Shown: positions 53,001 through 59,224 of the stretch, in pieces
How positions within the stretch are numbered: position 1 is the stretch's first letter
How the letters are laid out: the number at the start of each line of letters is the position of its first letter
Assembly (NCBI GenBank): GCA_905221605.1
Contig: CAJNDS010000499.1
Location: 65,001 to 124,224, forward strand
Reading direction: 5' to 3'
From: Symbiodinium natans
Taxonomy: Eukaryota; Sar; Dinophyceae; Suessiales; Symbiodiniaceae
Length of the DNA stretch: 59,224 bases
Position numbers and translations under genes: made by a program
Notes under the pieces: generated by a model
Database searches by the model: none
What the model saw: only the letters and a program-made list of their open reading frames with translations
Told to the model about the DNA's origin: nothing

Positions 53001-53737
53001 ATAGTGGCTACGAGTGACATGCTTGAGGCAGCCTGCGGTGTGCTTCCAGCGAGGTACGGCATTACTCCGCAAGACTAGTTCTGCGAAGCAACGGAGGCCT
53101 AGTCGCCGAATTCTCACGCTGGCGTTTCCGACGTCCATGCTCCTTCTGCGACTACCTTGAAATCAATCAAAGCCCGCTGTACAGCAAAGTCTTCTCCACG
53201 CTGCTGCAAGGGATGGAGCCCTCTACCGTGTGTCGGAATCCAACCCAAGCGGCAGCTGTCCTATGAAACGGTGGACGGCAGTTTAACATCGAAAGGAGGA
53301 AGCCAAGGCAGCAAAACATGAGATGAGTCGGGGCTTTTGGACTTGTGCATCAAGAATCCGAAATTATTCTTCCATCTTCATCAAGCTTCAAATTCTGTCT
53401 GACCGGCTGGTACCTGCCGTATCGGGGTAAAAGTCGCTACTTGCTGAGGTGTTGTTTCGGGGAGGTTGTGCAGGTGGCACTGGCCAAGCAGCCAGGGTTT
53501 GTCGGACACGACCCACGTGCATATGTTCGTGGTATGATGCTGTGTGATATGTTGATGGAAGTTGGTGTCAGCGAGTGCCTCTTGCAGTTCTTATATGGTG
53601 GCCAAAAGACGCTTTTGTTTTGTCTTGAGCATCTGGCTAGCTTCTGCAACGAGAGGCGTGAACCGTATACCAAACAGTTTCAAGAACAAGAACTCTCTTT
53701 GGTGAAATTCTGCTGTTGCTTGTTTCCAATCGTTTCT
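52966..53737. repeat. 772-bp block repeated at 58420-59171
   Basis: CTTTCTAGGTGGAGGATAAA starts both. They stay about 97% alike through the 134-codon ORF, with small indels (CTGCAAGG deletion, GAAAGG insertion, one extra T). Confidence 0.5.
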
Positions 53738-53749
53738 GCGGCCTGTTGA
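53345..53749 (+). CDS. 134-codon Cys-rich ORF, unknown
   Basis: Open to TGA 53749. From about 53428: 'RYLLRCCFGEVVQVALAKQP', 'GHDPRAYVRGMMLCDMLMEV', 'SECLLQFLYGGQKTLLFCLE' and 'EREPYTKQFQEQELSLVKFC'-like segments form a convincing helical protein. The third copy at 58.9 kb keeps the frame after a one-base (T) insertion at the start. Copy 1 at 47.36 kb is broken by an insertion. The first codons may be intronic. No family recognised; a hydrophobic helical domain is all I can say. Confidence 0.5.
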   Translation: MHQESEIILPSSSSFKFCLTGWYLPYRGKSRYLLRCCFGEVVQVALAKQPGFVGHDPRAYVRGMMLCDMLMEVGVSECLLQFLYGGQKTLLFCLEHLASFCNERREPYTKQFQEQELSLVKFCCCLFPIVSAAC

Positions 53750-53966
53750 CATGTTTCGACCGCAGCCTTTTGCCGAGCCTCTGCAAAGCACTCTCTTGAG
53801 CCCTTCTGGCTCTTTGATGTTTGTGCTTGCCGAGTGCTTGTGCCTTGTAGACGGCTGCGAAATCTGGAGCATTGGAGTGTGCAGTAGCTTGGCTGTGCCT
53901 TCGCAGATGTTTTGGCTCTTGTAGAGGTGCTGGTCGGGAAAATGGCAAGCATCAGCTAGCAGCAGA

Positions 53967-54476
53967 ATGCCAGGGTCGACGGTGACACCCCGCTCCCCTG
54001 GTTGCTGGCGCGTCCTCGAAGAGGACAAGCGTGATAAATTTCTGTTGATTGATGTGATTCCGTCTAGCAGTGGCCCTCTCCGCTTCGGGCGCGTGAAGTG
54101 CCTGGATGCGGAGGCCTTCGCACAGCTCTGCACGAGAGTTGAGCCGATGCCATGCAGCCCCGGCGAACTCGGAGGGGACATCCCTGTTCCTGTCATAGAG
54201 GCGCACCCGCCCTCCGCGCATGAACGGACAGGGAACTGCTGGGACGATGACGACGAGGTGCCGTCCATCAGTCGCCCGCCGCGCTTCGGGTGCGACTTGA
54301 TGCCATGCAGCCCAGGCGAACTCAGAGGGGGCATCCCCGTATGCAGAGCACCCGCCATGAAGGAGCATCCGCACGCTGCTCGCGGACAAGCGTGGACCTG
54401 CTGGGACGATGACGAGGATTCGGGTCATGCTGGTGCCTTGGGTGCATTGCATGCTATTGCACCAAGGACTTCTTAG
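53967..54476 (+). CDS. 169-aa acidic Cys/Trp-repeat protein, copy 2
   Basis: Same start, stop and length as copy 1, with two residue changes and five synonymous changes. Both MPCSPGEL/CWDDD repeats are intact. Flanking sequence differs upstream (53870-53960) by short deletions. Two intact copies in a decaying duplicated region suggest either very recent duplication or retained function. Confidence 0.5.
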   Translation: MPGSTVTPRSPGCWRVLEEDKRDKFLLIDVIPSSSGPLRFGRVKCLDAEAFAQLCTRVEPMPCSPGELGGDIPVPVIEAHPPSAHERTGNCWDDDDEVPSISRPPRFGCDLMPCSPGELRGGIPVCRAPAMKEHPHAARGQAWTCWDDDEDSGHAGALGALHAIAPRTS

Positions 54477-54788
54477 ATCTTCTTAGATGGTTTATGATAC
54501 GGTTTTTTGTGTGACACACTCTGGGACCCGGCATCAGCCTTGTCTGAGTGGCAACGCCCGGCAGGTAAAGTTGAGAAGCAGAAGACCTGGCGAGTGAAGG
54601 CCAGCCGCATCCGCCAGCGAAACAGTTATGGAATTGCACTCGAACTGCTGCACTGGTCGAAGTTGGACTGTTCAAGATGCTGGGGCAACAGGGAGAGAAG
54701 AATCGAAGTATGTTTCAGGGAGGGCCAGGGTCGCGAAGGCATATTGTGTGTATAGCTCTAAGCATTCTGTAAATTTAAACCTTTAGCA

Positions 54789-54975
54789 ACATGTCGGCAA
54801 CAAGCGTTTGTTCGAGGAAATACGAGCTTCTTCGCTGGCAGTATGCGCTCCGTTTGTCGGCAACTCGCGTTCTTTTGTCGGCAAAGTGCAAAGCTTCCTC
54901 GGAAACGCAAGGCATTGTCGGTAATTTGCGAAGTTTTCGTCGGCAATATGCAAAATTCGTCGGCAACTCGGCCAC
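54789..54975. repeat. TTCGTCGGCAA repeats, unit 2
   Basis: Same repeat as 49047-49215 but more diverged (roughly 80%) than the flanking duplicated DNA, as expected for slippage-prone repeats. Confidence 0.5.
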
Positions 54976-55455
54976 CAGCACCTATGCACTTTTCCTGCTT
55001 AGCTGCACACAGCATTGGCCTTCTGTACGTTTCTTGCCAGGTCACGCGCATGGTTAGGGCCATGACAAGCCTGGCGACGTCCACAAGCCGGGTGAGCATG
55101 GAGAGGACCGAGCAGCGCGACGCCAAAACTCAAATCAGAGGAGGGACGGCATGCACAAACACTCAGCGGCCGAATTTATGCACTCTCTGAGCTGCTGAGG
55201 TGGACAGCTCCATGTTGTGGGACAGCTGGCCACTAGAACAACGTTGCAGCCAATATTTGCTCTCCAGGGTAATTACCCCTTCTGATGCAGCTTCGTGAGA
55301 TGGCGCATCCGGTTCCCTAATGATTGGCACACAAGACTCTATCTGATTCCTTGGGGCAACCTGCTGTGTGCTTCAAACGAATGACGACGTCAATCCGAAA
55401 GACAAGTTCTACCACACAACAAGCGCTTACAGGGTCGCTTTCTCTTTTTGTGCAG

Positions 55456-55676
55456 AGTGCTCCCCTTGACGTTGTCGACGTGCCGCCTTGCAATCAGTTT
55501 ATCCTGAGCGTTTTGGACCGCCCATGGGCGGAGCTCACGGGTTCCTCAACATCAGTGATACCGGCCGGATTGATGATGCTCACATGTGCGAGAGCAATTA
55601 CATCCGCGTTTTCAAGCTCTGCAAAAGCTTTCCATTCTGTGCATCTTCCCTCATGCTGGACGATCTGGCAGCATAG
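55456..55676 (+). pseudogene. Conserved terminal exon, frameshifted copy
   Basis: Copy of 49741-49964, again after a CTCTTTTTGTGCAG acceptor. One base is missing where unit 1 has CCGCCCAATGGGCGG, so the N-terminal and C-terminal halves lie in different frames. Remaining changes are few (Val>Met, Asp>Tyr, Arg>Lys, Phe>Ser). Confidence 0.5.
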
Positions 55677-55854
55677 CCAATATGTCTAGATGGAGGCTAG
55701 CGGCTAGAGCTGTGGGGTTGTAGATTTTCACAAACTCTTCGCCTCGCCCAGTCTACTCCTCGCCCATCACCCGTATCCCGCCCCAGAGTATTTGCAGCGC
55801 ATCCCTGCCCAGTCCCAGGGTATCTTGAGAGGGCCCCTGCCCAAAGGTTGATAT

Positions 55855-56394
55855 GTGTTGTGGGCCCTCGTTGGTGCCCTACATGTGCTATGATGGGGTT
55901 CCCCCAAAAGGACCAAGTTAAGATCTACCTTTACAGTATGTTATTGCCAGATCTGTCCTTGTGAGATGCTGGGGTCAGGCCCACGCTTTTGCCATTGCGT
56001 CCGTCTACCTCTGGCTTGTGAGACATGTGGCAGCACTCTGTAGAGACTGAAGCGACTTCATATGGAATCAAGGTACATACGAGACTCTCCTGTATCTGCA
56101 GCCAGTGTTGTATGTTTAAGTGCGCTGCACCACACAGCTTTTGTTCTGTGACTTTCACTTTCTTAAAGGCAGCCGCTTTTATCTCCCCTGTGTGCTTCAA
56201 ACGAAGTACGACGTCACTCCGCAGGACACGTTCTGCGAAGCAACAGCGGCTTACAGGGGTCTCGGTCGCGAAATCTTGATGTGCGGTTCGGTGGGAATCG
56301 TGCTCCATCAATTGGAGTCGTGTCTTGGTTACCTCCACCCAGCTGCGCGATGAGAGGTAGCAAGTGCCGTTCCGCAGAAGCTTGAGGCATCTTG
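55855..56394 (+). repeat. Submodule copy 3
   Basis: GGGCCCTCGTTGGTGCCC start. The frame 'VLVRCWGQAHAFAIASVYLW' is kept despite a 3-base insertion relative to copies 1-2. 'LPCVLQTKYDVTPQDTFCEA' and 'GIVLHQLESCLGYLHPAAR' to TGA 56353 are open in one frame. Confidence 0.5.
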
Positions 56395-57407
56395 AGGCTA
56401 TTGACTCTGTCTCCCAAATGTCGAAGATTTGCCAGCATAACGTCCTTTCATAGTGGCTGCGAGTGACATGCTTGAGGCAGCCTGCGGTTTTCCCTCATGC
56501 TGGGCGATCTGGCAGCATAGCCAATATGTCTAGATGGAGGCTAGCGGCTAGGGCTGTAGCGACCTACGTGCAAACAACAGAGCAATCATTTGTAGTCGGC
56601 CACCAATCTGTTCCTTGCCTTTGCCTGGATATGATGCTCCGGCAAGTCTAGCCTGAAGTTTTTCCCCCGCCCTCCGTGTGGGGAATCCTTGGAGTCCAGA
56701 CTATCCCAGAGAATCACCCAGCCCCCAGATTATGATTAGAGAATCACTGGAGTGCCCAGTTCCCAGAGTTCACCCGGAGAATCCATGCAGTTCCCAGCAT
56801 TGCGCCAGCCCCAAAGGTTGATACATGTTTGATACATGTTTTGGGCCCTCGTTGGTACCCTAAGATCCCTAAGCTGCAAGAGGGATGTGGTATGATGGAG
56901 TCCCCCAAAAGGACCATAGTTAAGATCTACCTTTTCGGAATGCTATTGCCAGATCTGTCCTTGTGAGATGCTGGGGTCAGGCCCGCACTATTGTCATTGC
57001 GTCCGTCTACTCTGGCTTGTGACACATGTGGCAGCACTCTGTAGAGACTGAAGCGACTTCATGTGGAATCAAGGTACATACGAGACCCTCCTGTATCTGC
57101 AGCCAGTGTTGTATGTTTAAGTGCGCTGCACCACACAGCATTTGTTCTGTCTGACTTTCACTTTGTTTAAGCCAGCCGTGTTTATTTCCCCTGTGTGCTT
57201 CAAAGAAGTACGACGTCACTCCGCAGGACACGTTCTGCGAAGCAACAGCAGCTTGCAGGGTCTAGTTCGCGAAATCTTGATGCGCCGTGCGTCGTTGTGT
57301 TCGGAGGTACGGGCCGGAATCGTGCTCCATCAATTGGAGTCGTGCCTTGGTTACCTTCACCCAGCTGCGCGATGAGACATTAGCAAGTGCCGTTCCGCAG
57401 AAGCTTG
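56395..57407 (+). repeat. 1013-bp tandem duplication, left copy
   Basis: Position x matches x+1013 throughout; I find a single difference (57085 C against 58098 T). Contains submodule copy 4 and one CCCAG field. Confidence 0.5.
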
Positions 57408-58420
57408 AGGCTATTGACTCTGTCTCCCAAATGTCGAAGATTTGCCAGCATAACGTCCTTTCATAGTGGCTGCGAGTGACATGCTTGAGGCAGCCTGCGG
57501 TTTTCCCTCATGCTGGGCGATCTGGCAGCATAGCCAATATGTCTAGATGGAGGCTAGCGGCTAGGGCTGTAGCGACCTACGTGCAAACAACAGAGCAATC
57601 ATTTGTAGTCGGCCACCAATCTGTTCCTTGCCTTTGCCTGGATATGATGCTCCGGCAAGTCTAGCCTGAAGTTTTTCCCCCGCCCTCCGTGTGGGGAATC
57701 CTTGGAGTCCAGACTATCCCAGAGAATCACCCAGCCCCCAGATTATGATTAGAGAATCACTGGAGTGCCCAGTTCCCAGAGTTCACCCGGAGAATCCATG
57801 CAGTTCCCAGCATTGCGCCAGCCCCAAAGGTTGATACATGTTTGATACATGTTTTGGGCCCTCGTTGGTACCCTAAGATCCCTAAGCTGCAAGAGGGATG
57901 TGGTATGATGGAGTCCCCCAAAAGGACCATAGTTAAGATCTACCTTTTCGGAATGCTATTGCCAGATCTGTCCTTGTGAGATGCTGGGGTCAGGCCCGCA
58001 CTATTGTCATTGCGTCCGTCTACTCTGGCTTGTGACACATGTGGCAGCACTCTGTAGAGACTGAAGCGACTTCATGTGGAATCAAGGTACATACGAGACT
58101 CTCCTGTATCTGCAGCCAGTGTTGTATGTTTAAGTGCGCTGCACCACACAGCATTTGTTCTGTCTGACTTTCACTTTGTTTAAGCCAGCCGTGTTTATTT
58201 CCCCTGTGTGCTTCAAAGAAGTACGACGTCACTCCGCAGGACACGTTCTGCGAAGCAACAGCAGCTTGCAGGGTCTAGTTCGCGAAATCTTGATGCGCCG
58301 TGCGTCGTTGTGTTCGGAGGTACGGGCCGGAATCGTGCTCCATCAATTGGAGTCGTGCCTTGGTTACCTTCACCCAGCTGCGCGATGAGACATTAGCAAG
58401 TGCCGTTCCGCAGAAGCTTA
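57408..58420 (+). repeat. 1013-bp tandem duplication, right copy
   Basis: Right copy of the duplication, containing submodule copy 5; homology stops at AGAAGCTT 58419, where the 58420 block begins. Confidence 0.5.
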
Positions 58421-58889
58421 CTTTCTAGGTGGAGGATAAAAATCCTTTAAATCATAGTGGCTGCAAGTGACATGCTTGAGGCAGCCTGCGGTGTGCTTCC
58501 AGCGAGGTACGGCATTACTCCGCAAGACTAGTTCTGCGAAGCAACGGAGGCCTAGTCGCCGAATTCTCACGCTGGCATTTCCGACGTCCATGCTCCTTTT
58601 GCGACTATTTGAAATCAATCAAAGCCCGCTGTACAGCAAAGTCTTCTCCACGCTGCGAGGGATGGAGCCCGCTACCGTGTGTCGGAATCCAACCCAAGCG
58701 GCAACAGTCCAATGAAACGGTGGATGGCGATTTAAAATCGAAAGGAGGAAACCAAGGCAGCAAAACGTGAGATGAGTCCGGGCTTTTGGACTTGTGCATC
58801 AAGAATCCGAAATTCTTCTTCCATCTTCATCATAGCTTCAAATTCTGTCTGACCGGCTGGTACCTGCCGTATCGGGGTGAAAGGTAAAA

Positions 58890-59172
58890 GTCGCTACTTT
58901 GCTGAGGTGTTGTTTCGGGGAGGTTGTGCAGGTGGCACTGGCCAAGCAGCCAGGGTTTGTCGGACACGACCCACGTGCATATGTTCGTGGTATGATGCTG
59001 TGTGATATGTTGCTGGAAGTTGGTGTTAGCGAGTGCCTCTTGCAGTTCTTATATGGTGGCCAAAAGACGCTTTTGTTTTGTCTTGAGCATCTGGCTAGCT
59101 TCTGCAACGACAGGCGTGAACCGTATACCAAACAGTTTCAAGAACAAGAACTCTCTTTGGTGAAATTCTGGG
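58890..59172 (+). CDS. Third copy of the 134-codon ORF, running to the window end region
   Basis: The frame 'CFGEVVQVALAKQPGFVGHD...' to 'LSLVKFW' matches 53345-53749 until 59171. Sequence then changes to GGGGTGGTGGGTGC, and the frame continues open to the right edge. Either the exon boundary or the edge of the duplication is here. Confidence 0.5.
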
Positions 59173-59224
59173 GGGTGGTGGGTGCATTTGCCCAACCGTG
59201 GTTCGTTTCATTTGGGAGTTCGTC

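Larger units (their letters stand above)
53430..55710. repeat. Higher-order duplication, unit 2
   Basis: Counterpart of 47345-49990, shorter by deletions (for example 54665-54760 against 48790-49030, and the missing 47565-47710 insertion). Confidence 0.5.

Overview
The window looks like nuclear DNA of a dinoflagellate, though I cannot name the genus. The evidence is as follows. A 13-nt exact match to the 3' half of the dinoflagellate spliced leader (from memory of the published leader) lies on the minus strand just upstream of a minus-strand retroelement. Patches of (CCCTAAA)n/(TTTAGGG)n telomere-type sequence are scattered inside the contig. The retroelement has a Ty3-type reverse transcriptase and a two-CCCH-finger Gag-like protein. 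Microsatellites, minisatellites and exon-sized coding fragments fill most of the rest. There is no bacterial gene organisation, and no complete multi-exon gene can be resolved without transcripts.

Layout. (1) 1-10.95 kb, minus strand: a rearranged retroelement region. Reading from right to left it holds a small CxxC-repeat frame, a Gag-like protein with two CCCH zinc fingers (-1 frame change near its start), a Cys-rich segment, an RT thumb/connection with the start of RNase H, an integrase tail fused to it at a deletion junction, a domain that precedes RT, and the RT palm with YVDD. Then comes a Tpt1/KptA-like RNA 2'-phosphotransferase frame (one frameshift), then a long open frame running off the left edge with one C2H2 and two RanBP2-type zinc fingers. 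The RT is split into two pieces lying in the reverse of their normal order. (2) 11-26.4 kb: repeats. These include a SINE-like insertion with a 17-bp flanking duplication, palindromic ACGCCCG hairpins, a CTTTCGTG array, hexamer and heptamer satellites, 60-bp and ~80-bp minisatellites, a ~470-bp tandem repeat and a 1.3-kb compound array. (3) 26.4-47.3 kb: lower-repeat DNA with short exon-like stretches on both strands, separated by telomere-like heptamer patches. (4) 47.3-59.2 kb: a higher-order tandem duplication with a unit of roughly 5.5-6.1 kb. It carries two copies of an intact 169-codon acidic ORF, a second conserved exon that is intact once and frameshifted once, five copies of a ~0.5-1 kb submodule, and one exact-looking 1013-bp tandem duplication.

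Functional reading. The strongest protein-level signals are the retroelement proteins, the Tpt1-like domain with its expected catalytic residues, and the zinc-finger protein beside it. All three lie on the same strand in 10 kb and may be cargo or parts of a retroelement family. The 169-aa tandem gene at 48.1 and 54.0 kb is the best candidate for a host gene under selection; I do not recognise it.
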